Source: Oscillibacter sp. (GTDB lineage Bacteria; Bacillota; Clostridia; Oscillospirales; Oscillospiraceae). From it: a stretch of 14,328 nucleotides of DNA. The first letter of the stretch is position 1; every line of letters starts with the position of its first letter. Where the stretch lies: NCBI GenBank assembly GCA_017447005.1, contig JAFSOM010000292.1:1-14328 (forward strand), written 5' to 3'. A program made the translations under genes and the position numbers. The notes below the pieces were generated by a model, which saw only the letters and a list, made by a program, of their open reading frames with translations, was not told the origin of the DNA and searched no databases. Below are positions 1 through 7,281 of the stretch, one piece after another.

Positions 1-1077
1 GGGGGCCGACAGCCCTATGGATTTGAGTTAGTCCCGGCAGTGATTCACAATGTCAAGACCAAGAAACTGAATCCGATACCCTCCGAGGCGGCGCAAGTTC
101 GCTATATATTCGAGGTTTACGCGCAGGAAAACGTGTCCTTACGGCGTCTACTGGATATTCTGATAGCGGAGGACAAGAACCCGTTGAACGGAAGCCACTG
201 GACGACGGCGAAACTTTCCACGCTCTTGAAAAATCCCATTTACGTCAAGGCCGATTCGGAGGTATACGACTACTACGAGCGGCGCGGCGTACAGATAGCA
301 ACGGACGTTTCTATATTCACCGGGGAATATGGGGCGCAACTCTACGGGCGCACGAAGCATAAGCGGGGGAATCCTGACTGGTCTGACATGAAGCTGGTAC
401 TGTTGACCCATCCCGGCCTGATAGATTCCGACATCTGGCTCAAATGTCAGCGCAAGTTGGAGAAGAACCGACAGATTACGAACAGTTACAGCAATCCCAC
501 AAGCTGGCTGGCCGGGAAGGTTGTCTGTGAGAAATGCGGCCATACCATGACTACTATCAAGGGAAAAATTAACAAAAGCGGCGAAATACGGCGTTATTTC
601 AACTGCACAGGAAAGTCCCATAAGAAAATCTGCACGGGGCCGAAAGTCTCAATCTATGCCGAAGATTTGGAGAACATGGTATACGACTGCATTTCCGCGA
701 AGCTGTCCGAATTAAAGAGCGCGATGCGCACGATGCGAAAGAGCGATTCCGCAGAAGTCAACGAACTGAAACTGAAGATAAAGGTTATCGAAAAACAGGA
801 GAGTCAACTATTGGATACCATGCTGGCGGGTGGGTTCAATGATGATTTGCTTGCTCTTGCGAATCAGAAGGCCGCGCAGTTAAAAAGGGATAAGCTGGCG
901 TTGTATGAGCGCATGGAGGATTTGAAAAGCCGTGGGGATGAAACAAGCGTCGTTGTGAATCTGGCGAAGTCTTGGAAGACCGCTGATTACCAGCGAAAGA
1001 AAGCCGTTGCTATGATTATGATACATAGAATCATAATCTCGGAGGACGGCTCCACTAAAATCGAGTGGAATATATAA
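1..1077 (+). CDS. Large serine recombinase, C-terminal part (5' end outside window)
   Basis: The frame is open from position 1, so the GTG at 40 is not the true start. The first residues, G-G-R-Q-P-Y-G-F, are the conserved start of the recombinase domain that follows the catalytic domain in large serine recombinases. Further on are S-W-L-A-G-K-V-V-C-E-K-C-G-H, a zinc beta-ribbon with a CxxC pair and a later N-C-T-G...K-I-C pair, and then a charged helical stretch that is probably the coiled-coil motif used for att-site synapsis. The N-terminal resolvase domain with its catalytic serine is not in the window. It is the presumed integrase/excisionase of the element whose inner end is at about 2490. 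The gene is convergent with the ATPase gene and separated from it by 37 bp holding a hairpin. Base composition is visibly more AT-rich than the DNA after 2500. Confidence 0.93.
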   Translation, partial: GGRQPYGFELVPAVIHNVKTKKLNPIPSEAAQVRYIFEVYAQENVSLRRLLDILIAEDKNPLNGSHWTTAKLSTLLKNPIYVKADSEVYDYYERRGVQIATDVSIFTGEYGAQLYGRTKHKRGNPDWSDMKLVLLTHPGLIDSDIWLKCQRKLEKNRQITNSYSNPTSWLAGKVVCEKCGHTMTTIKGKINKSGEIRRYFNCTGKSHKKICTGPKVSIYAEDLENMVYDCISAKLSELKSAMRTMRKSDSAEVNELKLKIKVIEKQESQLLDTMLAGGFNDDLLALANQKAAQLKRDKLALYERMEDLKSRGDETSVVVNLAKSWKTADYQRKKAVAMIMIHRIIISEDGSTKIEWNI

Positions 1078-1078
1078 T

Positions 1079-1111
1079 AGCATCGGGGCGTCTGCCCTGA
1101 CGCTATTTCTT
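1079..1111 (+). terminator. Hairpin terminator between convergent genes
   Basis: A stem built from AGC-TC-GGGC and GCCC-GA-GCT with small mismatches closes on a GTCT loop and is followed by ATTTCTT. It lies directly after the recombinase stop codon and before the stop codon of the convergent ATPase gene. The T tract is imperfect. Confidence 0.5.
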
Positions 1112-1114
1112 ACG

Positions 1115-2329
1115 TCAAGTCCACTCTGATTGCGTCAGAAAGTCCCGGATGTTCCGGTGCTTGATTCCGTTCCGGCTAAAGTCCAGCTCGTCCATTGTCA
1201 CAACGTACTTTGGAAAGTTGTCACGGATTCCGTCATAGGCTCCGAACTCCCTGCGGATAGTGTCCTCTGAGGCAAGCAGATAGGCCGCTTGCACGTAGAG
1301 CTTTTCCCCGCGCTTCTCACAGACAAAATCAACTTCCCGTTCGCCGAGCTTGCCTACCGTTACCTTATATCCCCTGCGCAACATCTCCATGTAGAGAATA
1401 TTTTCCAGTACGAGGTTAATATCCCTTCTGTTGGCTCCAAAGACAGCTTCCCGTAAGCCGTGGTCAGCAATATAGTATTTCTCGTTCGTGGATAAAATCT
1501 GCTTGCCCTGCAAGTCCTCCCGGCTGGCCTGATAAACCAAGTAGGCGTCCTTGCAGTATTTGACATAGTTCAGTACCGTATCGGTGGATACTGTCCGGCG
1601 TTCGTTTTTCAGGAACTTTGCGATAGAGGTCGCCGAAAAGACCGTCCCGGCGTTCGCCATCACATAGGCAATGATTCGCTCCAACAAATCCACGTCCCGG
1701 ACATGGTTTCGTTTCACAACGTCTTTGAGTACCACGGAATTATACAAATCCTCCAAGTATCTCATGCACGGTTCCGTTTCATATCGTAAGTTACCCAGAT
1801 ATGGCATACCCCCGACTGTGAGATAGGTTTGAAACGTCCGTGACTGTGAGGCGTCAGGAAAGATTTGCTTGTACAGTTCCGAAAACTCCGAAAAGGAAAA
1901 CGGATAAATGACGAACTCCACATAACGCCCCCCAAGATAGGTAGCCAGTTCACCGGACAGCAGTTTTGCGTTAGAGCCAGTGAGATAGATGTCGCAATCT
2001 AAAGTAGCCCGTAAGGAATTGACGCATTTCTCCCAGTCGGTAACTTCCTGAATCTCATCGAAGAACAGATAGACCTTACCCGTGACAGCGGAGGCGCGTT
2101 TCAGAATTTCACTGTGCAATGTTTCGGCGGTACAAAGTCCGGCGTTCTCCATTTTCTCGAAATTGAGGATGATAAACTGTTTGGGACTAACACCAGAAGC
2201 AAGAAGTTCCTGTTGAATGAGTTCCAGCATGACGGATTTGCCGCTACGACGAATGCCTGTCAGCACTTTGACAAGTTCTCCGTTGATAAAAGGCCGGATT
2301 TGTTGCATATAGGATTCCCGTTGAATCAT
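1115..2329 (-). CDS. AAA-family ATPase with DUF4143 domain
   Basis: The 404-residue product has a Walker A motif G-I-R-R-S-G-K-S (residues 25-32), a Walker B motif V-Y-L-F-F-D-E (86-92) and a sensor-like L-T-G-S-N (116-120). The C-terminal half has the features of DUF4143: a winged-helix-like stretch near A-T-S-I-A-K-F-L, then a nuclease-like region with R-E-V-D-F-V. Proteins of this AAA_14/DUF4143 type are common in Clostridia and often sit on accessory DNA. Their cellular role is poorly defined and none is claimed here. The ATG at 2329 is preceded by AAAGGAG 11 nt upstream and by a near-consensus promoter. The gene lies between the partial recombinase and the presumed element end, so it is probably cargo or an accessory gene of the second element. 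Confidence 0.9.
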   Translation of the reverse strand: MIQRESYMQQIRPFINGELVKVLTGIRRSGKSVMLELIQQELLASGVSPKQFIILNFEKMENAGLCTAETLHSEILKRASAVTGKVYLFFDEIQEVTDWEKCVNSLRATLDCDIYLTGSNAKLLSGELATYLGGRYVEFVIYPFSFSEFSELYKQIFPDASQSRTFQTYLTVGGMPYLGNLRYETEPCMRYLEDLYNSVVLKDVVKRNHVRDVDLLERIIAYVMANAGTVFSATSIAKFLKNERRTVSTDTVLNYVKYCKDAYLVYQASREDLQGKQILSTNEKYYIADHGLREAVFGANRRDINLVLENILYMEMLRRGYKVTVGKLGEREVDFVCEKRGEKLYVQAAYLLASEDTIRREFGAYDGIRDNFPKYVVTMDELDFSRNGIKHRNIRDFLTQSEWT

Positions 2330-2335
2330 GACGCG

Positions 2336-2821
2336 TCACACTCCTTTGAGGGACAGTATATCACATCTACGGAAGACAATCAAGTGTTGAAAACGAAAAC
2401 TATCGACTGTAATCGACAAAAATACGTCGGGACAGCTTGCCCCGACACCTGCTCTGTGGTAGAATCCACTTAAATTGTTATGGTTCGTATCGCCGAAGCG
2501 CTGGAAGTGTACGATTTCCCGCGCACGTAGGAAACGAATTACGTCATTCACGTCGGGGTCATCGGAGAGCCGGAGGATATTATCATAAGTTACCCGCGCT
2601 TTCTGTTCCGCGGCGAGGTCTTCCGTCAAATCGGCGATAAGGTCGCCTTTGACCTGCATGGAAGCGGCTGACCACGGAAAGCCGGAAGCGGCGGTCGGAT
2701 ATACGCCGGCGGTATGGTCGACAAAATAGGCGTCAAAACCGGCTTGCTTGATTTGCTCTTCCGTCAGATTGCGGGTGAGTTGGTGCACAATGGTTCCTAC
2801 CATTTCCAAATGTCCCAACTC
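2336..2821 (-). pseudogene. cotJC: cotJC, central/3' fragment of the split spore-coat manganese-catalase gene
   Basis: The frame starts abruptly as E-L-G-H-L-E-M-V-G-T-I-V-H-Q-L, which is the CotJC/manganese-catalase sequence after the conserved G-T-E-E. It includes the H-L-E-M metal-site helix and continues through D-P-D-V-N-D-V-I-R-F-L to E-I-V-H-F-Q-R-F-G. Immediately upstream in frame is a TAA, eight codons before H-L-E-M, so the fragment has no start of its own; a TTG inside E-L-G is not a credible start. After codon 175 (GAT, where the family has GAA/GAG) homology stops at 2490. The frame then runs on through about 50 unrelated residues of the adjoining element to 2336. About 20 C-terminal residues of CotJC are missing. 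The fragment is intact in frame and well conserved, which argues for a gene kept functional by excision rather than a decaying pseudogene. Confidence 0.88.
2355..2383 (-). promoter_or_regulatory. Sigma-A-type promoter of the ATPase gene
   Basis: On the minus strand, TTGATT (2378-2383) and TATACT (2355-2360) are separated by exactly 17 bp, directly upstream of the ATPase ribosome site and start at 2329. The remaining 2384-2490 holds no gene I can support. Confidence 0.7.
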
Positions 2822-2845
2822 ATCCGCGCCGGAGCCTTATCGGTA
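2800..2845. other. Predicted attachment site (left junction, attL-like) of the 10.8-kb element
   Basis: The crossover dinucleotide TC (GA on the minus strand) is at 2820-2821. The cotJC arm is ATGTCCCAAC to its left and the element arm is ATCCGCGCCGGAGCC to its right. When the two element arms are joined around TC, 8 of the 10 bases nearest the core on one side match the reverse complement of the other side (GGAGCGGTT against ATCCGCGCC). This imperfect dyad is expected of a serine-recombinase attP. Confidence 0.75.
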
Positions 2846-2851
2846 ACGGGT

Positions 2852-3022
2852 TTAGGATTGCGCGGGGGGATAATCGGCCTTTGGGGGCTTCATTTCCGCG
2901 TGGACGTAAGCGGAGACGCGTTTCAGGATTTCCCGCACGGTTTCTTCCGACGTATCCCGGCAACAGTCGTCATGGATACGAATAACGGAATTTCCTATCG
3001 TCTGTTCGAGCGTAACGGACAC
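2852..3022 (-). CDS. 56-residue protein at the element end; candidate recombination directionality factor
   Basis: A GTG start at 3022 is preceded by GGGAGG at 8 nt, and the frame runs 56 codons to TAA at 2852-2854. The product begins M-S-V-T-L-E-Q-T-I-G and has a Cys-Cys pair (residues 20-21). It continues with an amphipathic stretch E-E-T-V-R-E-I-L-K-R-V and ends Pro-rich (K-P-P-K-A-D-Y-P-P). It resembles no family I can name. The gene ends 31 bp from the predicted crossover point, pointing into cotJC. Small proteins of this size serve as directionality factors for serine recombinases (SprB of SPbeta is comparably small), so that role is plausible from position and size alone. An unrelated small protein is equally possible. 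Confidence 0.6.
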   Translation of the reverse strand: MSVTLEQTIGNSVIRIHDDCCRDTSEETVREILKRVSAYVHAEMKPPKADYPPAQS

Positions 3023-3060
3023 CGCTGTCACCTCCCGAAGAGGATGTATGCGGCGGCGTG

Positions 3061-3174
3061 ACGGATTATCCGCGCAAGATAGACGGCGAACGTCTCATAA
3101 GGAATTATCCGCGCAGGACGGCGAATGCCTCACAGGAACAAATTATTCGCGCAGAATGGCGAAGGCCTCATAGG
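3061..3174 (-). repeat. Three imperfect 38-bp tandem repeats derived from the treC 3' end
   Basis: The last ten codons and stop of treC (3137-3174) are followed by two diverged copies at 3099-3136 and 3061-3098. Each copy carries the core GAGGC-TTCGCC-CTGCGCG-ATAAT on the minus strand; the third has a small internal insertion. In treC this core encodes Y-E-A-F-A-I-L-R-E and the stop, while the two later copies are out of the coding frame. The repeats fill most of the gap between treC and the small ORF, so they may form its upstream control region. They could equally be a slippage product. Confidence 0.75.
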
Positions 3175-4798
3175 GACGCAGTTTCAAAACGCCGTTCTGG
3201 AGGCGTTCGATTTGGTCTTTGGGGCCGTTGGCAAGAAGAACCGTCCCGGATTCCGCGCCGGGGGCGTCGGCGAATGACGCGTTCCGCTCGTCGCCGCTGA
3301 AATTACAGACGACGGTCAGACGCTGTCTGCCGAGGGCGCGTTCATAGGCGAATACGCGTTTGTCGCCCGTTTGCAGGAAACGGATTTCGCCGTCCGCGAT
3401 AACGGGAAGCTCTTTGCGGAGCCGGACAAGTTCGCGGTAATAGTTCAGGATGGAATCGGGGTCGCTTTCTTCCGTTTCCACGTTAATGGAGCGGTAATTA
3501 TCGGGGACTTCCAACCAAGGCGCGCCGTCGGTGAATCCGGCGTTGCGTTGCGCATTCCATTGCATGGGCGTGCGGGCGTTGTCGCGGGAACGCTGGCGCA
3601 GGACTTCCAGCGCGTCCGCCGCCGATACGCCGCGTTCCAAGAGAATCTTGTAGTAGTTGACGCTCTCAACGTCGTTATACTGTTCAATGCTGGTAAAATG
3701 GGCGTTGGTCATGCCGATTTCCTCGCCCTGATAGATATACGGCGTGCCGCGCAGGAGGTGAATAAACGTGCCGAGCATCTTTGCGGACTGCTTCCAGTAC
3801 GCGCCCTCATCGCCGAAACGGGAGACAATGCGCGGCTGGTCGTGATTACACCAGAAGGCGGCGCTCCAACCGCCCTGTTTGGACATCTCCTCTTGCCACT
3901 CCCGGAAAAGCTGACCGAGCGCGTTCCAGTCGGGTTCCATGAGCGTCCACTTGTCGCCGTTCTTGTAGTCCACTTTCAGGTGATGGAAGTTAAAGCACAT
4001 GGACAGTTCGCGGTTCGCGGGGTTGGAGTAGCGGATACAATTTTCCAGCGTCGTGGAGGACATTTCGCCGACCGTTACCATGCCGTCAATGCCGGTATCG
4101 GTGACGAGTTCGCGGATAAATTCATGAATACGGGGGCCGTCCTTGCAGTAGTTAATGCCTCTTCCGGAGCCGCACTGTTCCAGATGTTCCGGCTTGGAAA
4201 TGAGGTTGAACACGTCGAAGCGGAAGCCCTTGACGCCCTTGCCTTTCCAGAAGCGTATAACGTTTTTCAGGCCTTCCCGGACTTTCGGATTCTCCCAGTT
4301 TAAATCGGGCTGTGACTTGTCGAATAGGTGCAGGTACCACTTATCCAGCGCCGGGACATACTCCCATGCGGGCGTGCCGAAACTAGAAGTCCAGTCCAGC
4401 GGGGGGCCGCCGTTGACGCCGTCGCGGAAGATGTAATAGTCCATATATTCCGGGTCGCCCGTGAGGGCTTTCCGGAACCATTCATGGTCCCATGAGGTGT
4501 GATTGAACACCATATCGAACATAAAGCCAATGCCCAGACGGTTCGCCTCGTCAATCATGGCCTCGCAGTCGGCCATCGTCCCGAACAGGGGATTGACGGC
4601 GCAGTAGTCGGCGACATCATAGCCGTTATCGAACATCGGGGAAGGGTAGAAGGGCGTCACCCAGATATAATCGACGCCGAGACTTTTCAGATACGGCAGT
4701 TTGGAGCGAATGCCGTTGAGGTCGCCGATACCGTCGCCGTTACTGTCGCAGAAAGATTTGACGTAGATTTGATAAACGACGCTGTTTTTAGAATTCAT
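3143..4798 (-). CDS. treC: Trehalose-6-phosphate hydrolase (phospho-alpha-1,1-glucosidase, GH13)
   Basis: The 551-residue enzyme should hydrolyse cytoplasmic trehalose 6-phosphate to glucose and glucose 6-phosphate. GH13 motifs are in order: D-M-V-F-N-H (residues 95-100), G-F-R-F-D-V with nucleophile Asp195, V-G-E-M with acid/base Glu245, and N-H-D-Q-P-R with Asp320. The segments Y-C-K-D-G-P-R-I-H-E-F and F-N-F-H-H-L-K-V-D-Y are typical of TreC/TreA rather than oligo-1,6-glucosidases. The ATG at 4798 follows AGGAGG; a longer upstream frame has no better start. The gene lies downstream of treP on the same strand with a 218-bp gap, so the pair forms a trehalose import and cleavage unit. A close GH13_29 or oligo-1,6-glucosidase specificity is the only alternative. 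The 3' end is repeated in tandem just downstream. Confidence 0.93.
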   Translation of the reverse strand: MNSKNSVVYQIYVKSFCDSNGDGIGDLNGIRSKLPYLKSLGVDYIWVTPFYPSPMFDNGYDVADYCAVNPLFGTMADCEAMIDEANRLGIGFMFDMVFNHTSWDHEWFRKALTGDPEYMDYYIFRDGVNGGPPLDWTSSFGTPAWEYVPALDKWYLHLFDKSQPDLNWENPKVREGLKNVIRFWKGKGVKGFRFDVFNLISKPEHLEQCGSGRGINYCKDGPRIHEFIRELVTDTGIDGMVTVGEMSSTTLENCIRYSNPANRELSMCFNFHHLKVDYKNGDKWTLMEPDWNALGQLFREWQEEMSKQGGWSAAFWCNHDQPRIVSRFGDEGAYWKQSAKMLGTFIHLLRGTPYIYQGEEIGMTNAHFTSIEQYNDVESVNYYKILLERGVSAADALEVLRQRSRDNARTPMQWNAQRNAGFTDGAPWLEVPDNYRSINVETEESDPDSILNYYRELVRLRKELPVIADGEIRFLQTGDKRVFAYERALGRQRLTVVCNFSGDERNASFADAPGAESGTVLLANGPKDQIERLQNGVLKLRPYEAFAILRE

Positions 4799-4883
4799 CA
4801 GAAAGCCTCCTGTTTTTAGTAAAGAGGGGAAGCGTTGACGCCTCCCCTGTGCGCCGCGATTGCCGGACGCCCGCAAATTTGTT

Positions 4884-4987
4884 TTGATTTTATCGGCGCT
4901 TTGCGTTATACTACATTGTTAGAGACGGTTACGGCGCTTCTGGCGGTTCCCGGCGACAGGTTCGCGCTTTTCGCCGTAACTGTCTTT
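4884..4987 (+). ncRNA. Candidate small transcript: promoter plus long hairpin in the treP-treC gap, opposite strand
   Basis: On the plus strand, TTGATT (4884-4889) and TATACT (4907-4912) are exactly 17 bp apart, predicting a start near 4919. From 4924 the sequence GACGGTTACGGCG pairs with CGCCGTAACTGTC (4972-4984) at 12 of 13 positions across a 35-nt loop, followed by TTT. No open reading frame fits. A roughly 65-nt RNA antisense to the treP-treC intergenic transcript is possible. The hairpin alone could instead act as an mRNA stability or attenuation element on the minus strand. Confidence 0.35.
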
Positions 4988-5016
4988 ATAATGATAAGCG
5001 CCGGAATGCGTTTTCC

Positions 5017-6984
5017 TTATTGGGCGTGACCGACAACGCCGCTTCCGGCCTGCACATCCTGTCCGGGATTGAAGTTGAATTTCTCATAGCCGCCGTCGTC
5101 GGTGACAACCATCATGGTAATGAGAGGATGTCCGGCGGCTTTGATTTTCACGGGGTCGAACGTAATCAACTGGTCGCCCGCCTTGACGCGCTGACCGCGC
5201 CGGACATGAATCTGGAATCCGTCGCCGTTCATGCCCACGGTGTCAAGTCCGATATGCAGAAGAATTTCAATGCCGTTGGGGAGCGTGAGACCCAGCGCGT
5301 GATTGCTTCCGTCCATGGTTTGGGAAACGGTAGCGTCGGCGGGGGCCAAGAGTACGGAGCTTGTCGGCTCAATGGCAATGCCGTCGCCGAGAACCTTTTC
5401 GGCGAAAGTGGCGTCGGGGACTTCCTCAATGGCGACGGTTTTGCCCGTCAGGAAGGCCTTGAAGTCTATAGGCGCATGGGCGGCTTTCGCTTCGGCGTCG
5501 AATACGGCGGCTTCCGCGTCAAGGCGTTCGGCCTCCGCTTCGGCGGCGGCTTCGGCGTCGAGGCCCTTACGGTGTCCGACGACGTAAGTCAGCGCGAACG
5601 GCACGACAATGGCAATAAGCATACAGAGCGCGAAAGAGGCCATGTACTCCGGACGAATGGAGAGAATGCCGGGCAGACCGCCGACGCCAATCGCGGTGGC
5701 CGTGACGCTGGTCGCGGTGCTGATGATACCCGCGATACACGAGCCGCACATGCCGCAGATGAACGGGAACACATATTTGAGGTTGATACCGAACATCGCG
5801 GGTTCCGTGACGCCCAGATAGCAGGAAATGCAGGAGGGGATGTTCAATTCCTGAGCGCGGGCGCTCTTACGTTGCAGGGCAATCATGCCGAGTACGGCGC
5901 TGCCTTGCGCGATATTGCTAAGGGCAATCATGGGCCAGAGCATGGTACCGGGGTGCGCGGAGCCTTGCGACCCGGCGATGAGTTGCAAGTCGATAGCGTT
6001 GCTCATGTGGTGCAGTCCGGTAATGACGAGGGGCGCGTAGAAGAAGCCGAACACCGCGCCGAATAGTACGCGGAAGGAACCGCTGATACCGGCATAGACG
6101 ACATCGGAAATGACCGCGCCGATTTTCCAGCCGATAGGCCCGAGTACGAAGTGCGCCGCCATGACCGCGCAGAGCAGGGAGCAGAACGGCACGACAATCA
6201 TGGACACGACTTTCGGCGATATTTTCTTGAAGAAGCGTTCAAAGTAGGCGAGCGTGAACGCGGCGAGAATCGCGGGGAGCACTTGCGCCTGATAGCCAAT
6301 CATGTTGACCTTGATAAAGCCGAAATCCCACTGGTTAATGGTGCCGTCCGCGAGGGCCGCCGCCACGCCGTAAGCGTTGGTAAGCTGTCCGGAGACGAGC
6401 GTCAGACCGAGGATAATGCCGAGCATTTCCGTACCGCCCATTTTTCTCATGACCGTCCAGCAAATGCCGACGGGAATGCCGACGTGGAACACGGCCTCAC
6501 CAAGCAGCCACAGGAAGTTGTAGATTCCCATCCAGAACTGACTTTGATTCACCAGCGTGTCGCCGTTGAAAATCGCCATTTCTCCGATGACGTTACGGAA
6601 GCCCAGAATCAGGCCGCCCGTGACAATCGCGGGAATCAGCGGCGCGAAAATCTCCGCGAGGGAGGTCATGAGCTTTTGCAGAACGTTCTGGTTCTGCTTG
6701 GACATGCTCTTCACTTGGTCTTTCGAGACGCCCGACACGCCCGACACGGCGGTAAAGTCGTCGTAGAAGTCGGCGACCTCATTGCCGATGATGACCTGAA
6801 ACTGTCCGGCCTGCGTGAAGGTGCCCTTGACGGAGGGAATGCGCTCAATGCGTTTGATGTCGGCCTTTTTGGGGTCCATCAGCACATACCGCATACGGGT
6901 AATGCAGTGGGACACCGCCGCGATATTTTCGCTTCCGCCGATTGCGGCGAGCAGTTCCTTGGAGTCCTCTGTAAACTTGCCCAT
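5017..6984 (-). CDS. treP: Trehalose-specific PTS transporter, fused EIIB-EIIC-EIIA
   Basis: The 655-residue membrane protein should import trehalose and phosphorylate it to trehalose 6-phosphate, the substrate of the neighbouring TreC. EIIB is at residues ~1-90, with the phosphocysteine in S-H-C-I-T-R-M (Cys27). The EIIC membrane domain spans ~110-470 with many hydrophobic helices. A linker of Ala/Glu-rich repeats follows, then a glucose-type EIIA at ~510-655 with the phosphohistidine in L-L-H-I-G-L-D-T-V (about His577). Built-in EIIA is common in some lineages, while B. subtilis TreP lacks it. The start at 6984 was chosen because GAGGAGG lies 6 nt upstream and the EIIB domain begins at M-G-K-F; the frame extends upstream without homology. 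Specificity is inferred from treC; the sucrose/beta-glucoside PTS branches are related. Confidence 0.92.
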   Translation of the reverse strand: MGKFTEDSKELLAAIGGSENIAAVSHCITRMRYVLMDPKKADIKRIERIPSVKGTFTQAGQFQVIIGNEVADFYDDFTAVSGVSGVSKDQVKSMSKQNQNVLQKLMTSLAEIFAPLIPAIVTGGLILGFRNVIGEMAIFNGDTLVNQSQFWMGIYNFLWLLGEAVFHVGIPVGICWTVMRKMGGTEMLGIILGLTLVSGQLTNAYGVAAALADGTINQWDFGFIKVNMIGYQAQVLPAILAAFTLAYFERFFKKISPKVVSMIVVPFCSLLCAVMAAHFVLGPIGWKIGAVISDVVYAGISGSFRVLFGAVFGFFYAPLVITGLHHMSNAIDLQLIAGSQGSAHPGTMLWPMIALSNIAQGSAVLGMIALQRKSARAQELNIPSCISCYLGVTEPAMFGINLKYVFPFICGMCGSCIAGIISTATSVTATAIGVGGLPGILSIRPEYMASFALCMLIAIVVPFALTYVVGHRKGLDAEAAAEAEAERLDAEAAVFDAEAKAAHAPIDFKAFLTGKTVAIEEVPDATFAEKVLGDGIAIEPTSSVLLAPADATVSQTMDGSNHALGLTLPNGIEILLHIGLDTVGMNGDGFQIHVRRGQRVKAGDQLITFDPVKIKAAGHPLITMMVVTDDGGYEKFNFNPGQDVQAGSGVVGHAQ

Positions 6985-7016
6985 GTTATTCCTCCTCACG
7001 TATGAAAACCGCGCTG

Positions 7017-7038
7017 TCCGGACGGCGATTTGTCCGGA
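7017..7038 (-). promoter_or_regulatory. Inverted repeat in the treP 5' leader
   Basis: Perfect 7-bp arms TCCGGAC and GTCCGGA with an 8-nt spacer lie between the treP promoter and its ribosome site. They could fold in the mRNA leader or bind a regulator; there is no T tract. Confidence 0.4.
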
Positions 7039-7057
7039 TATTTTGAGAGATACTGTC

Positions 7058-7086
7058 ATTTTATCTTGTTTAAACAAGTCTGTCAA
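7058..7086 (-). promoter_or_regulatory. treP promoter with palindromic operator in the spacer
   Basis: On the minus strand, consensus TTGACA (7081-7086) and TAAAAT (7058-7063) have 17-bp spacing. The spacer holds a perfect 14-bp palindrome CTTGTTTAAACAAG (7065-7078). A repressor bound there would block RNA polymerase. Its TTGT...ACAA ends resemble the B. subtilis TreR site TTGTATATACAA, so a GntR-family TreR is the likely partner; no treR gene lies in the window. Confidence 0.8.
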
Positions 7087-7105
7087 GGCGGAACGGGAAA
7101 AAACG

Positions 7106-7135
7106 TGCACAAACCGGAAACGGCTTTCTTGTGCA
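7106..7135. repeat. Inverted repeat in the divergent treP / phosphoribosyltransferase-like gene intergenic region
   Basis: Arms TGCACAA and TTGTGCA (7 bp, perfect) flank 16 nt between the two divergent promoters. It is a possible operator or hairpin of unknown use. Apart from the promoters and repeats listed, 6985-7281 holds nothing else I can support. Confidence 0.35.
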
Positions 7136-7192
7136 TATCTTCCAATCTTCGGAAGTCCGCAGGGCCTGCTTTAGGAATTTTATGCAAAAAAG

Positions 7193-7221
7193 TTGACAAA
7201 TCCGCCATTCTCTGTTAGAAT
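7193..7221 (+). promoter_or_regulatory. Sigma-A promoter of the phosphoribosyltransferase-like gene
   Basis: Consensus TTGACA (7193-7198) and TAGAAT (7216-7221) are 17 bp apart, about 55 bp upstream of the start at 7282. The form suggests strong housekeeping expression. Confidence 0.85.
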
Positions 7222-7281
7222 AAAGTTACAAAACAGAATATTGACGCTTATAAACACATCAGGAAAGGGGAGACTTCTTCT

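Larger units (their letters stand above)
1..2490. mobile_element. Right part of a second recombinase-bearing element inserted in cotJC (left end outside window)
   Basis: Sequence that is clearly CotJC ends at the GA on the minus strand at 2490-2491. To the left lies a different kind of DNA: an AAA/DUF4143 ATPase gene and the 3' part of a large serine recombinase gene. The breakpoint has a short dyad, TTCGGC-GA-TACGAA (2484-2497 on the minus strand), centred on the GA, as expected of a serine-recombinase crossover site. The recombinase points toward this end, as the recombinase of the 10.8-kb neighbour element points toward its own cotJC end. The other end and the last ~20 codons of cotJC should lie left of position 1. 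Because only one end is visible, the call is an inference; a deletion or other rearrangement is the alternative. Confidence 0.6.

Noticed and set aside
2405..2430. Spo0A box (TTTGTCGAA-like) on the minus strand near 2420, and a similar one near 2720
   Set aside because: One-mismatch 9-mers arise by chance; the second lies within cotJC coding sequence. Not placed at a promoter in a sensible way.
3371..4303. 310-codon ORF opposite treC
   Set aside because: Antisense shadow of a conserved GH13 enzyme with all catalytic residues.
5020..6066. 348-codon ORF opposite treP
   Set aside because: High-GC antisense shadow; treP has clear PTS domains and its own promoter.
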